Of a DNA stretch of 64,000 nt, positions 11,767 to 23,245 are shown in pieces (within the stretch, counting starts at the first letter, position 1; each line of letters begins with the position of its first letter). The position numbers were made by a program, and so were the translations under genes. Source of the stretch: Pristionchus mayeri (lineage: Eukaryota > Nematoda > Chromadorea > Rhabditida > Neodiplogasteridae); the NCBI GenBank assembly GCA_036245805.1, contig BTRK01000003.1:8494001-8558000 (forward strand). The letters are read 5' to 3'. The notes under the pieces were generated by a model. That model had not been told where the DNA came from, did not search any database, and worked only from the letters and a program-made list of their open reading frames with translations.

Positions 11767-13146
11767 TACTTTGACTCCTCGATCGATCATCCTCTTCAGC
11801 ACCCACTCAAGTATTTCCTCGTGTTCTGCCTTCGTTTCCGTTGCAATTAAGACGTCGTCGATATAACAAAACACTCGTCTCTCCTTCCCCTCCTTTTCTA
11901 TCTCTTCCTTCAGCATTTCCATCATTGCTCTTTGAAACTGACATGGCGAAACATTCAGACCGAATGGAAGAACTTGAAACTCGAAATGCTCTCCGAGCAA
12001 ACTGAACGCTGTAAGCTCTCTCGATCCTTCTGCCAATCCGACTTGCCAGAATCCTGCCTGCATGTCAATCGTTGAGAAGTACTTCTTCCCACTCAAACTC
12101 TGGATAGTACTCTCAAGGTGAGGTAATGGTTGTGCATCCAGTCTAATCATCTGATTGACTTTCCGATAATCAATGCACAGTCTCAACGATCCATCCTTCT
12201 TCTTTACAACAACAATCGGTGAGCTCCACGGGCTTTGAGATTTCCTAATGACTCCTTGTCTCATCATTCAATCCACGAGCACTCTCAACTTCTCTCGAAT
12301 TGCGAAAGGAATCGGCCTTGGCTTCATTCTCACAGGTCTTCCTTGCATCACATCAACATTACATTTCCAATTGGTCAATCGCCCAATATCCTCGTCTCAC
12401 GTTGCGATATGTTCGCAGTATTGGCCCATTTTGCATGTTCCATTTTCGGGAGAACACGAATCGTTGTAACCTGAGACAATTTTTGTGTTTTTCTCTTTTT
12501 CTGACATGTTTTTCTCGAAAATTTGGGAAATATGTTCTCAAGGGTGCTGATCTGCATTGTCTCCTTTGCTCCAACTCGTCCGTTTTTGACTAGGGTTCTC
12601 TTATTGGAATCTTATTGTAATGACTTGCATCATTTTCATATATGACGCCGTATTTCTAAGGTTCGGACAAACACTGGCACATCAATTTTTCGAAAATGTG
12701 ATTTTCGGGGTTGTTTTTGACGCTGATGACGATAGTCAGCTTCATTTTGCATAGTTGACCACTAATAACGCACTGCAGCGCGCTCGGAATCGACGACTTT
12801 TTCGGTTCACACTGTCGATTTCGATTAAAAGTTGCTCTAGAAACTTGAAAATTGAATTCTAGGTGTAATTTTTGATGCTCTACTCGCCAAGTACAAACCA
12901 TCGCCCTACGAGATCGTATTCATTGCTTTCGGCACCGGCTCTATACTTAAACCTCAAAAGTGCAAGTCGCCAATTTCAGAGCACATAGTACACCTTGTCC
13001 GTAGGCCAGAAAACAAAAAAAAGTGGAAATCTAATTCCGGTGATATGAGATATGATCATGTGAAGTTTTGAGATCTGAAATGGACCTGTTGTTTCTATCC
13101 CCACCAAGGAACATGATTCCCTTTGTGTTCGCCCACTCCATTGCCG

Positions 13147-13217
13147 GCATGGCTCTATTGGTAACGCGTTCGCCTGGCGTACGTTCCACCGTGGGTTCGA
13201 ATCCCCTCAGTTTTGTG
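13147..13217 (+). other. tRNA-like relic
   Basis: Box-A-like GGCTCTATTGGTAACGC is followed by a box-B-like GTGGGTTCGAATCCC. Acceptor and anticodon stems are not convincingly paired, so it is probably a tRNA-derived remnant in the foldback loop and not a gene. Confidence 0.5.
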
Positions 13218-13289
13218 ATCTTTTGCGAAAATTCTATGAAACTTTCCGTGTGCTTTATTATAATTTTACTAAGATTATTCGGAAAGCTA

Positions 13290-14213
13290 TTAGGTTGGTG
13301 CAAAAGTCTTGCGGTTTTTTTGATATTTTGCCTTTCATCTAATTTCCAGTTTGACCGATGATCTTCCGTATATTAATTACTAATGAGGCATTGCATACTC
13401 TTTCATATGCGCACCCTACCAGCATTGCCCAGAGATGAGAGGCGAGAGGAGGACAAAGTTAAAATTGCGAAAATTTATCCATCGAAAACGACACTTTTCT
13501 CAATATTCTGTTTCCTCTGAAGCATCAATGCTCAATTCCTGGTGGTTATATGAAGCTCCCATCTTTACCTTATACATACTTTTTATCATGGATGATGGAA
13601 GTTACATCCTTTTGAGAAATGCATTGATCTGTAAATGACTACATGTTGCATTTTTATATTGATTTCGCATATTTTTGAAAAATAAGAAATTAAGTTTTCT
13701 GAAACGAGAAAGATGCAGGCGCCACTATTTTTTCTTTATATGAAGCCTCTTGGTTGGAGAATATAGTGCACTCATAGTCAAGCCTATATGATTGGTTTTA
13801 GATGCAACAAATCCGAACAAGTTTCATGTAACCAGAATCGACAGCATATTTTCAATAGCATGTAATTCAGTCCAATCTTAATCGAGACACAGTTTAAACA
13901 TATTTTCTGAAAGGGTATACGTGATACTTCCCAGACATCAGTATGGGCAGGTTTCGTGAATTTTGCCGGCAAATATCCAGTAAAATACATTGAATGCAAA
14001 ATTTTGAGCGTCAATTGCAATTTGGTTTATCGTAATTTATTGCGTTGATTGCGATATCGGATTGATTATATGTGTATGAAATATGTGTATGTAAAGTACA
14101 AGCATACCTCTAAACACGGTTATGTTTGTTAGTCATTGTGATTTGGTACGAGAGAATTATGATAGTTCAAAGTACGGACACAAAAAAACCGCAAGACTTT
14201 CGCACAAACCTGA
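13290..14213. mobile_element. mariner-type non-autonomous element
   Basis: The ends TTAGGTTGGTGCAAAAGTCT and the inverted partner at 14,184-14,213 are flanked by TA on both sides. The sequence closely follows the consensus start of mariner terminal repeats. At 924 bp without a transposase frame it is a deletion derivative. Confidence 0.8.
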
Positions 14214-14991
14214 TAATTGAATTTGGTGTGTGACCAGTATACAGTATCGATTGGTATTTATTTAAAGAAAGTAATAAATTGATGATAAATAACAAAAAGA
14301 AGGGAATTTTCTAGTGCAACTAATTTCCATTACTAAAAACGCCAAGAAAATAGTGTCTTTAAAGCCATGCCGGCAATGGAGTGGGCGAACACAAAGGGAA
14401 TCATGTTCCTTGGTGAAGATAGAAATAACAGGTCCATTTCGGATCTTAAAACTTTACATGATCATATCTCATATCACCGGAATTAGATTTCCACTTTTTT
14501 TTGTTTTCTGGCCTACGGACAAGGTGTACTATGTGCTCTGAAATTGGCGACTTGCACTTTTGAGGTTTAAGTATAGAGCCGGTGCCGAAAGCAATGAATA
14601 CGATCTCGTAGGGCGATGGTTTGTACTTGGCGAATAGAGCATCAAAAATTACCCCTAGAATTCAATTTTCAAGTTTCTAGAGCAACTTTTAATCGAAATC
14701 GACAGTATGAACCGAAAAAGTCGTCGATTCCGAGCGCGCTGCAGTGCGTTATTAGAGGTCAACTATGCAAAATGAAGCTGACTATCGTCATCAGCGTCAA
14801 AAACAACCCCGAAAACCACATTTTCGAAAAATTGATGTGCCAAGTCCTCCCTGAATTGTCCGAGCCTTATAAATACGGCGTTCCCCATTTCTCGGATTTG
14901 GCCAAAAAACTGGTATCTGATATTTTTTGAGGAATGAGCAGCTACATCTATATCAGAGAGATACTGTTAATCTTATTTTCACACCATCATT

Positions 14992-15873
14992 TTGAGGGGA
15001 CTGGTACCGGGTCATTGGTTCTGGTACCCTCCATTAACTTCACCTTTCTTGATTACCTTGCAATTTTGGGGAAAATTTTCGTCTGAGTGACCCCCACTAA
15101 TTTTTCGAGCTCTATCGATGTATACAAACTAGAACTCATGAAAATCATTTTGAACAGTGCTATATTCAAGATAAATTTTCTCGAAAATTTAGGTGAAAGA
15201 ACAGCTGAAATTTCATGATCGTAAAGTACGCACTGAGAGCTCCAAAATGAGAGGTTTGTGGTCTCTGAGCGAGGACCAGAAAGACCTTCTTGGCCCATTT
15301 GAAGTTCCGAGTCGATTTGAAGTCATTTTGTTCGATGCAGACCGCGCGATTTTTCGGGCGCATCATTGAATGAAAGTGTGATTTCGTTTTTCAGATATGT
15401 TTCCGAAATTATTGAAATAGTAATCAATTTTAAATGAAAGAATGTATTTCATTTACCTCCGAAACATATCAGAATGCCGAAATAACTCTTTCATTCTACG
15501 ACGAGCCCGAAACATCACGCGGTCTGCATCAAACAAAATGACTTCAAATCGACTCGGAACTTAAAATCGGCCAAAAAGGTCTTTCTGGTCCTCGCTCAGA
15601 GACCGCAAGCCCCTCATTTTGGAGCTCTCAGTGCGTACTTTACGGTCATGAAATTTCAGCTGCGCTTTCACCTACATTTTCGAGAAAATTTAGCTTGAAT
15701 ATAGCACTGTTCAAAATGATTTTCATGAGTTCTAGTTTGTATGCATCGATAGAGCTCAAAAAATTAGTGGGTGTCACTCAGACGACAATTTTCACCAAAA
15801 TTGCAAGGAAATCCAGAAAAGTCAAGGTAATGGTGGGTACCAGAACCAATGACCCGGTACCAGGACCCTCAGA
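14992..15873. mobile_element. foldback element, two 400-bp arms
   Basis: The outer ends pair TGAGGG-ACTGGTACC with GGTACCAG-ACCCTCA. Almost the full left half (14,992-15,390) is the inverse of the right half (15,480-15,873), with a centre near 15,420-15,440. There is no protein evidence. Confidence 0.88.
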
Positions 15874-15949
15874 ATGAAGGAATGACAATGAGAAGTCGGG
15901 CGTTTGTTTAGGGACACAAAAAGAGTACAAAACCGATGAAAGCTCGATT

Positions 15950-16868
15950 TGGGTAATTCCGCTAAATCCGGCATTGAGGTCAAATCTTAGGTGAATGGCG
16001 TGATATACACAGATCACAGACAAAACATTTCTCCATTCTCTGGCATGAATCATCGGAGAAATGAGAATCGAACGCACAGTTGCGCACACTCCCACATGAG
16101 AAGAAAATGTAATACAATACAATACAACGCGTTTCACGCACACTTTGGCGTTTCGAGAAATCATTCCTAGGCTCAGTAGTCTTCCTTGGCTAGTAAACAT
16201 TGAGTACTTCCTGTGACGCATCTGTCGCTCGCCATTCTGCTCGTACGCAGGCCACGCGGATGATTGAAGTGAACATCGCGACACGAAGTCCTCGATTGGA
16301 TTAATTTGGCGTTGACGTCCTTCATTCTCATTCTGTTCCATACGATTTTCTCCTCTGCCGATTTCAGCATTCTTAGTGCGCTGGGCACAGGAGCGACAGA
16401 ACGGTCCATCACTTCTCGTAGTCCCTCGTCTCCGTTCGTTGCTCGGGTAAGCATCATCCATTGATGCAAACTGATCATCGTTGTTTGCCACACATCACAA
16501 ATTGATGCCTTTTTGATCCGGATCGGCCCTCCGCCACGGCAATTGAGTCTTCGATTTCCATCTTGAGAGCCATTGCTGATTCTTCAACTGCTCTTCGAGA
16601 TGCCTCCTGTTGTTCCTTCCGTTCCTGGTGCATTCCGTCTTCCGGTCCCTGTCGCTTCACGGGCATTTCAGACGCTGCCCTTAATGGCCTCCCAGTTCGA
16701 TCGGGAAGGCCGATGCACCACTATCGAAGATTCCTTTCGTCGTTACTACATCCTTTATCGTGGACTCTTTGCCATATATACACAGATCACAGACAAAACA
16801 TTTCTCCATTATCTGACATGAATCATCGGAGAAATGAGAATCGAACGCACAGTTGCGCACAGACTTAG
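15950..16868. repeat. segment flanked by 85-bp direct repeats
   Basis: Positions 16,003-16,089 and 16,781-16,862 are direct repeats (ATACACAGATCACAGACAAA and on). Between them, minus-strand frames 16475-16666 and 16173-16491 encode Glu/Arg/Met-rich peptides that could be decayed retroelement gag or a coiled-coil exon. No motif decides it. The flanking repeats could be short LTR remnants or the result of a duplication. Confidence 0.4.
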
Positions 16869-16869
16869 A

Positions 16870-17790
16870 ACTGGCAATCGGACAGGGCGAATTAAAAAGA
16901 AAAAATTGAATTGGAAAATCTATATTTTCTTCCAAATTTATTTGATGTGAGAATTTGATATCGTTAGATTAGTCGTTAGACGGGGGACGGACAAACAGTG
17001 AGTGAGGAACTGTGATCTTTGATCTTTACTCAGCTTATCATATCATAAGTCATTGTTATTTTTAAAATTTTGGGAACGATAGGGCAAGATCGAAGCACTG
17101 CTTCTGATTACCTCGTAATTTATGTTATGCTTGAAACATAATTCCGGGAGGCGTTTTCCATTTTTCCTCTTTGAGGTGAGAGGATGAGGTCGTTAGATTT
17201 GAGATAGGTGGTAATGAGAACCACTAATGATTTTATAAAGTCTGATGAATAGAGCGCAATCGTGAAAAATGGGCAATAAGGAGATAAGGAGATTGGAGAC
17301 GACGAGACGATTCGGGGGGGGGGGAGGGGAGAGTGACAAAACCTTATTTGGGTGTTGCTTCATTGTAACAAGTCCTGCGAACATCCCTATTTAAAACATA
17401 TACTTAGGTGATCTTGAGTTTAACTCTCCATTATCGTTTAGGGGTTAATAGTCCAAAAGTGTGAATTTGAGTTGAAAATCATGGTTTGATAGTCACCAAA
17501 AACAGCTATTGTTGAGATTTATTTGTTTGAAAGAAGCGATTAAAACACAATACAAAATATTTTCTTGCAATTTGTAATTACAAAATCCACATGTCCGGGC
17601 AGAATATTATTGATTTTCAAACAACCGACTCGAATGCAAGAGCCAGACACAGAATCTACTAAGAAAGAATGTGAGTTACTATTATTTCCAAGAGTCCAAA
17701 ATAAGTTAGTAATACATTCAACCTACATTCATCCGGCACAATCAGACTGCACGAATATAACATGATCATGAACCTCATGCAGTAAGAACT
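16870..17790. other. no recognised feature
   Basis: AT-rich sequence with a G-run at 17,315-17,326. Short ORFs are present but none is protein-like. Confidence 0.4.
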
Positions 17791-17795
17791 CTGGT

Positions 17796-18005
17796 GTGCC
17801 ACTTTGCACCCACCTCTCTCTCCTTATTACACGCTCTCTCGTATATCTGCCCAAATCCCAAGTTGGGATCAAGTTGGTGCCAACTTGGAAACTTACTTGA
17901 TCCCAACTTGGGATTCGGCTAGAGATTCGAGAGAGCGGGTAATAAGGCAGGTATTAAGAGGTCGCGCAAGTGGCGACCAAGCTTGGGCGCCACTTGGAGT
18001 GGCAC
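17796..18005. mobile_element. small foldback MITE (210 bp)
   Basis: The ends start GTGCCACT and close with AGTGGCAC. Pairing continues through CTCTCG and the Pu/Py-rich stems to a strong inner hairpin, AATCCCAAGTTGGGATCAAG paired with its complement at about 17,893-17,912. Two sub-palindromes (CCAAGTTGG, CCAACTTGG) are embedded. Confidence 0.8.
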
Positions 18006-18406
18006 ATAAGATAACGCTCTAGAGCTGTTTCCAAAAGAAACAAAAAATCGCGAATTTGGTTCATACGATGTCAAAGGCATACATCAAAGGCGGCATGTCT
18101 TATCAGACCTAGTGACCCACAAATACATAGGATTGAATAATTTCTCTCGAAGTAGGACGGCTTTCATTAGCTAAAAGTAATTAGTGAGAGTACCTGACAA
18201 AATACATATATAATTTCTCTATTACGGTGGACAATCAGGGGTTTTCTTACATATCTTGGAAGCCATCGTGACTATGTATATAGTTGTTACAGAAACGAAA
18301 TCTCTTTCCGTGGTAATCCATCGTGTAACAATCTAGTCGCAACGCATAATTTATAAGTAAATATTATTTTTTGAACGAAATCCCAAACCTTATTTCTGGT
18401 AGATAG

Positions 18407-18557
18407 TAGAGTTCTCTTATTGGAATCTTATTGGAATGAATTGCACAGTTTTCATATATGTTCCACGTGCACTATATATATGGTATATATAGTGCACGTG
18501 AAACATATGTTAAAATGATGCAATTCATTCCAATAAGATTCCAATAAGGGAACTCTA
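18407..18557. mobile_element. palindromic MITE (151 bp)
   Basis: A near-perfect hairpin with ends TAGAGTTCTCTTATTGGAAT and its complement, centred on TATATATGGTATATATA. A half copy is found at 12,592-12,640. Confidence 0.88.
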
Positions 18558-18663
18558 GTAGGTACTCAAGCAAGAAGTATCCTTACGGTTTCCTTCACCA
18601 CTTGCACCAGTTGATCTACTGCAACAGATATGACATAATAACAGTAATCTAATTCTTCTAAGA

Positions 18664-18968
18664 TCAGTCTTCCTTACGTAGAGCTGTCCACCACGTAAAT
18701 GCTCCAACAATAATAGTCAGCTTAAAGTTCATTGTTCTGCGAAACTTGCGTTTCAGTCTTCTCTCAAGAGCGCTTGATACGACTCGATACCGACATGCCT
18801 CCATGATAGGTTCCCACTGTTCCCACTCCAATCGTACCTCTTTGTAGTATGGTATTAGATGTCCCAATCGCTGCCAGCCATCGATTGCTCGTTTTCAACG
18901 ATTTAGTCGTCCGAAGAAGACCGTCGTACGAGAGAAGTTGTGGACTGCAAAGAAGGCATATTAAAAAG
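18664..18968 (-). pseudogene. terminal exon of unknown gene with an in-frame stop
   Basis: After a TTTGCAG acceptor near 18,950 the frame reads HNFSRTTVFFGRLNR, then a TGA, then continues for about 70 residues (KRAIDGWQRLGHL, EWEQWEPIMEACRYR, a basic stretch, then a hydrophobic LTIIVGAFTWW segment) to a stop at 18664. The composition is strongly protein-like across the stop, which suggests a decayed exon. The hydrophobic tail could be a membrane anchor. I do not recognise the family, and upstream exons were not found. Confidence 0.45.
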
Positions 18969-19289
18969 AAACATTTATATTATTCACTTGGTACTCTCAG
19001 GTTGCGCGAGTTCTTCATGAACATCAGATAACAGCCATATGTAATCAGTTGTGGAAAAATGTAGTCAAAGGTATGTACGCGCACTCGGGCTTTTGCCAAA
19101 AATGTACGTGATGTTCTTTTCCGAGATGGAATTTTCGAAAAAAAAACCCAAAAATCCTATAAGTGCAATACAGATACTTACGTTCACTCGTTACACTTGT
19201 CTTCCTATTCTCACAATATGAACTATCTATCCATATTCATATATCCATCTATCCATATATCCATATATAGAGCGCGGCGGAAGGGGAAA

Positions 19290-19740
19290 AATGACTCAGA
19301 AAACGGCTTGTAGCAGAAAAAGGATTCGGCGGAACCTCACACATAGCATTCGAAAAATGATCCTCTCGTCAAGGCGCATCTTTCTTGACAAAAATCAGCT
19401 TCCATTGAGCCCTGGTATTCTAGAAGTGAATTTTCGATACATTTACATGCCATATATTTTGTTCTATCCATTTTATTTTATTGGTCATAGTCATTTGTAC
19501 CGTACAAATTGCATGCCAATTCGTCATTTAATTTTTGAGTTATTTAGGAAAATGCAAAATGGTTCGACTTGCAGCCCGGCTGCACCGGTCGGGTTGGTGC
19601 AAAATGAAGCATACCATGATGATCAGCACCCTCGATAACCCCTTTCTACAAGTTTTCGAAAGTTTGGTGTGCCAACCCCAACACACTGTTGTCCGATTCT
19701 TCGGTAACAGGCCTCATATAAGTTACTGCTAAAATGTCAT
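19290..19740. repeat. diverged copy of a foldback arm found at 32.7 and 36.8 kb
   Basis: This region shares order and sequence with 32,705-33,070 (same strand) and inversely with 36,785-37,090, including GAAAAATGATC, GAGTTATTTAGGAAAAT and GGCTGCACCGGTCGG. The sequence is more diverged than the other two are from each other. Confidence 0.7.
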
Positions 19741-20560
19741 CCTTAGTGGCTTGTTCGTTTATGTTTCACTCGCTCTTCTTATTTATCGACTCTTTATTGG
19801 GGTAATTTCACTACAGTTACCCAGTGAGAGCGCAGAATGTTTGTGCTGGGACTCCCTAACATTCATTCCCCGGAGCACCCCTTTAAGCATCCACAGTCAC
19901 TGCGCGATCCTCTATCATTGATAACCTTAGAGTCGATTTTTTTTCTTACAACGAAAAAAATCAACGCGAGCAGCTAGCATGGATCTATACCGGATATATA
20001 TTCACTCGTGAAACACAAAATCCCAAAAACACCGACTGGCCTTCTTCTCCTCTTTCGTTTCTTCCCGTGATGCTCCCTCCTGTTGATGCTCTGCTGAACA
20101 ATTGCTGCACGAGCCGTTGATTCTACAACATCGGCTCGTGCAGCAGCGTACCGAATAGCTATGACCAGCAGACATGGGTGACGAAGTCAGTGCCCATAAA
20201 ATTCTAAACGTTGTTTTGGACGATTTTGGACCGAGTTGAGACTAATATATCTGATGTCGTCGTCGTTGAGATGGCGAGCGATCAACGACTGGCAGAGAGT
20301 GAGAAAGCTGATATCGTACTATCGATAGGTATAATTAGATAAGGAGAAATGTACACTTGGCGTTCGGCATTCGGCTCTGGCGTATAATCTGCACGGTTAG
20401 CCTTGAATTTCAAATTCAGAAAATGTGGCATCGAATTTGCTTTTCATATGAAAATTATGGCATTATAATTTATTGAAAACGAATCCGAATCGAATCGGCG
20501 TTTGTCCGTCCCAAGGGTTCTTTAGATAACTCTGAAACGCAAGTATCGCTAAACGCTAAA
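19741..20560. other. no gene seen; one strong hairpin
   Basis: A 14-bp stem (TGCTGCACGAGCC / GGCTCGTGCAGCA) with a short loop lies at about 20,102-20,145. A CCCCGGAGCACCCCTTTAA end at 19,870-19,889 matches the terminus of the TTAA element at 24,926-25,211. Confidence 0.5.
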
Positions 20561-20644
20561 TTTCATATGAGGGAATCAATGAAAAAAATCGGTTTTACCG
20601 CCGCGGAGTCCACTCAAGTGGGTGATACTCTTGTGATGTCTCTC

Positions 20645-21530
20645 ACAAGGAGAGGTCGCGCAATGGGTACTACCCCGATTCGTAAAATTTATTTTGGAAA
20701 TTTCATTTTGTAAAAGAATTTTTCGTAAAAATAAAATTTAGAAAAAAATATCTGGAAATTTGCTTTTTGGAAAAAACAGTTGTGGAAAAAAAGAAATTGG
20801 AAAAACATTTTTTGAAAGACCCATTTTGGAAATTTTTCAACTGGTTACGGTATTTTTCGCTGCATCGAGAGAACCGCGAAATAGAACGATTACATTCAAA
20901 CATTGATTTTGCATTATTTTGTATATTTTCTTTCTTTAATTATTAGTATTGTTAATTACAATAATAATATAATAAAGGAAAATAATACAATGTTTCGAAG
21001 TTGCTGATAAATGACGGAAATGCTCCATAGGTTACGGTAGAATTCCGCTCGGCTACAGTACTACATTTCATGGAAAAATTTCCAAAACGTGCATTTCCAA
21101 AATGGAAATTCTGAAATTTATTTTCCATTTCTTGCCTTTCCAAAAAATGAATTTCGATATGTTTTTTCTATATATTTTTTTCCAAAATTTGCATTTACGA
21201 AATGAAATTTACATTTCGTGGTATTACCGCGCAATGTATATGGAGTTTCTAAACGAGACCTAGCGCATTCGAAAGAGGAGAAAATTCTAAGAACTTCTGT
21301 TGTTTTCAAATTTGCGGAACGTTCATGTGGTGATGTGGGCTCATAGTGGGGAACATGCAATTTTTGAGGCTATGTCCCTAAACTCGCATAAACTCACATA
21401 CTGCCCAGAGCTCCATATGAGCGTTCCGCAAATTTGAAAACAATAGAAGTTCTTAGAATTTTCTCCTCTTTCGAATGCACTAGGTCTCGTTTAGAAACTC
21501 CATATACATTGCGCGACCTCTCCTTGTCAT
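20645..21530. mobile_element. foldback element Y, interrupted
   Basis: The outer arms CAAGGAGAGGTCGCGCAATG and its complement, plus an inner palindrome at 21,237-21,516 (GGAGTTTCTAAACGAGACC and partner), belong together. The left arm is split by the insert at 20,666-21,228. A related copy lies at 27,066-27,376. Confidence 0.8.
20666..21228. mobile_element. 563-bp element with 8-bp target duplication
   Basis: GCGCAATG flanks it on both sides (20,658-20,665 and 21,229-21,236). The uninterrupted opposite arm has this sequence once, so the duplication is real. Ends GGTACTACCCCG / inverted GGTAATACCACG are imperfect. The interior is rich in TTTTGGAAATTT-like subrepeats. An 8-bp duplication points to a hAT-type mobiliser, which is inference. 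Confidence 0.8.
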
Positions 21531-21544
21531 ATATTCTGTTTTTA

Positions 21545-22394
21545 TCAGGGTGTCCGGAAATTTTTAAGAATTTTTGTGTTGTTTAATTTTTTCACGAACG
21601 GGAAGCGATAAGTATAGCTTCGTGGTAGTAATGCATGAAGGTAGTTGAGAAGTAATTTGTATCATGTTGATTGATCAACACTATTAACACGTGATGATGC
21701 AAAAAGCCGAAACGCCGATTTTATTCCCTCATTTTGAAAATTGTTTATGTCAATGGGATAACAGAGTTCAAATTCCAACTGCATTCCACATAATCATAAG
21801 TAAGTGTACTACGTTTGGAAGTGTTGAAATCATGTAAATCTAAGGAGCAATCACAAATTAATGAACTCAATCTGATTTCGGTAGTGTACATTTTCCTTAG
21901 AATATGTATTTTACCATCGTTCACGAGCACGCGAGGGACTCCGATGAGCACCCCTTGCTGTTAAGTATATAACATATTGTAATTGGCCGCAATGGTATTT
22001 GCAATTATCTCCCTGTATAGAGGACGAAGAAGTCAGAGATAATGTCCAAAAATGAGTGAATTTCTGTTTCGTAGTTGCCTCAGAATTCTCATCGGTATTT
22101 GCCAATCGAAAACTCCCCTCAATATTATTGTGCATAATCCCCTTTTAGTCCACAGCGATGGCCATAATTATCCGTCGAAAACTGTTTGTATGACAGAGCA
22201 TTTACTGAAATACTTAAATCCGTATTTTCGCCTGGACACGTCACTAAATTCAATTGTGCAACTGGAATGCTGAAACAATTACTGACCATTTAGCATTAAT
22301 CGATTCCTCAATATATTGTTTACAAATAGAGTTGTGAAATCTGGCATATCGATAATGCACTATGTCCATTCTTAAAAATTTCCGGACACCCTAA
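21545..22394. mobile_element. mariner-type element (850 bp)
   Basis: Inverted ends TCAGGGTGTCCGGAAATTTT and TTAGGGTGTCCGGAAATTTT are flanked by TA. Length and ends resemble the element at 37,886-38,737. The transposase is not recognisable; only short frames remain. Confidence 0.75.
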
Positions 22395-22654
22395 TATTTA
22401 TAATTTCACGCCTCTCATGAGAGAATCGGGACAACGAGTTGATATTGAAAAACAAAATTATCAAGTTATTTTGCTTTTTACATATATTTTTACTTTTTAC
22501 ATTTTTTTTATGGTATTGGGTCGTAGAAGATCCCCCAAAATTGTTTCGACCTTATTGGATTCCGCAGCTGCAGCAGGCTGCTGCAAAGCTGGATGTGTGA
22601 AAGTGGTTTGTGTTGTTTCCACCAATAAAAATGGTGTTTTTTTAACGCGAATGT

Positions 22655-23245
22655 GTTCTTATCATACCTTCAATTTTCAACGGTCGCATGATAGAGATGA
22701 AAGAGTCTGAAACTTTCAAAATCTTTCAAACCTGTTTCTGAGCTTTAAAGCCAATTCTCGGTGTCCAGTTATAGCTAATTCGAACGAGCATCCAAAATTA
22801 TGAAAGAAACTGGAAGGAATCCGGAATCCATCAACGCAGACGTCAGTTAGACCATTTTCTTTCGGTTGAGAATTTTCAAGCGGAAAATGAAATTTCAACA
22901 TTTATTTGAAAAGTGAACGAATTGTGCATTTTCTTACGCACTTTCATGCGTAGAATACGATTTTAAATATCCAACAATACCAAAATGTAATATGGAAATG
23001 ATATAATAGTCGAAATACTTCGCAATTTCGATGAAACATTCAAATTATTTGGTATAACGTCTGCGTTGATGGATTCCTGATTTCTTCAAGTTGCTTTCAT
23101 AATTTTGCATGCTCTTTCGAATGAGCTATAATTGGACACCGAAAATTGGTTTTAAAGCTCAGAAACAGGTTTGAAAGATTTCGAAAGTTTCAGACTCTTT
23201 CATCTCTATCATGCGACCGTTGAAAGTTGAAGGTATGATATGATC
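22655..23245. mobile_element. foldback element (about 590 bp)
   Basis: Left arm about 22,660-22,870 and right arm 23,045-23,240 are inverted copies (for example AGTCTGAAACTTTC and its complement, AGACGTCAGTTAG and ACGTCTGCGTTGATGG). The loop is AT-rich with no gene. Confidence 0.8.

Larger units (their letters stand above)
10113..12420 (-). pseudogene. Ty3/gypsy reverse transcriptase, split and decayed
   Basis: The upstream part (11767-12267, extending with one in-frame stop to about 12,370) shows the fingers/palm order of gypsy RT: SPWSSPIVVVKKKDG, LCIDYRKVN, FSTIDMQAGFWQ, PFGL and the catalytic YIDD box. The downstream part (10115 to about 10,435) continues with VEYLGH, LRSFTGLASYFRRF and PLHELTQ, the connection/thumb segment. 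Between them lies a 1.3-kb mariner-type insertion that also removed a few codons. No protease, RNase H, integrase or LTR was found next to it, so this is a fragment of a retrotransposon polyprotein. The in-frame stop and the insertion make it non-functional. Confidence 0.88.
12592..14895. mobile_element. foldback element with 500-bp arms
   Basis: Left arm 12,642-13,155 and right arm 14,366-14,883 are inverted copies with only scattered differences. The start (12,592-12,640) is half of a separate MITE related to 18,407-18,557. The loop holds a tRNA-like sequence and a mariner-type insertion. Open frames in the two arms (12656-12901 minus, 14616-14930 plus) encode the same peptide because they are the same sequence; I see no evidence that it is a gene. 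Confidence 0.85.

Noticed and set aside
12656..14930. Similar ORFs on opposite strands as a gene pair
   Set aside because: They are the two arms of one foldback element, so the same peptide appears on both strands without evidence of selection.
15778..16491. 237-residue minus-strand ORF as a gene
   Set aside because: Its second half is foldback and direct-repeat sequence, and no splice signals or motifs support it. Kept only as an uncertain repeat-bounded segment.
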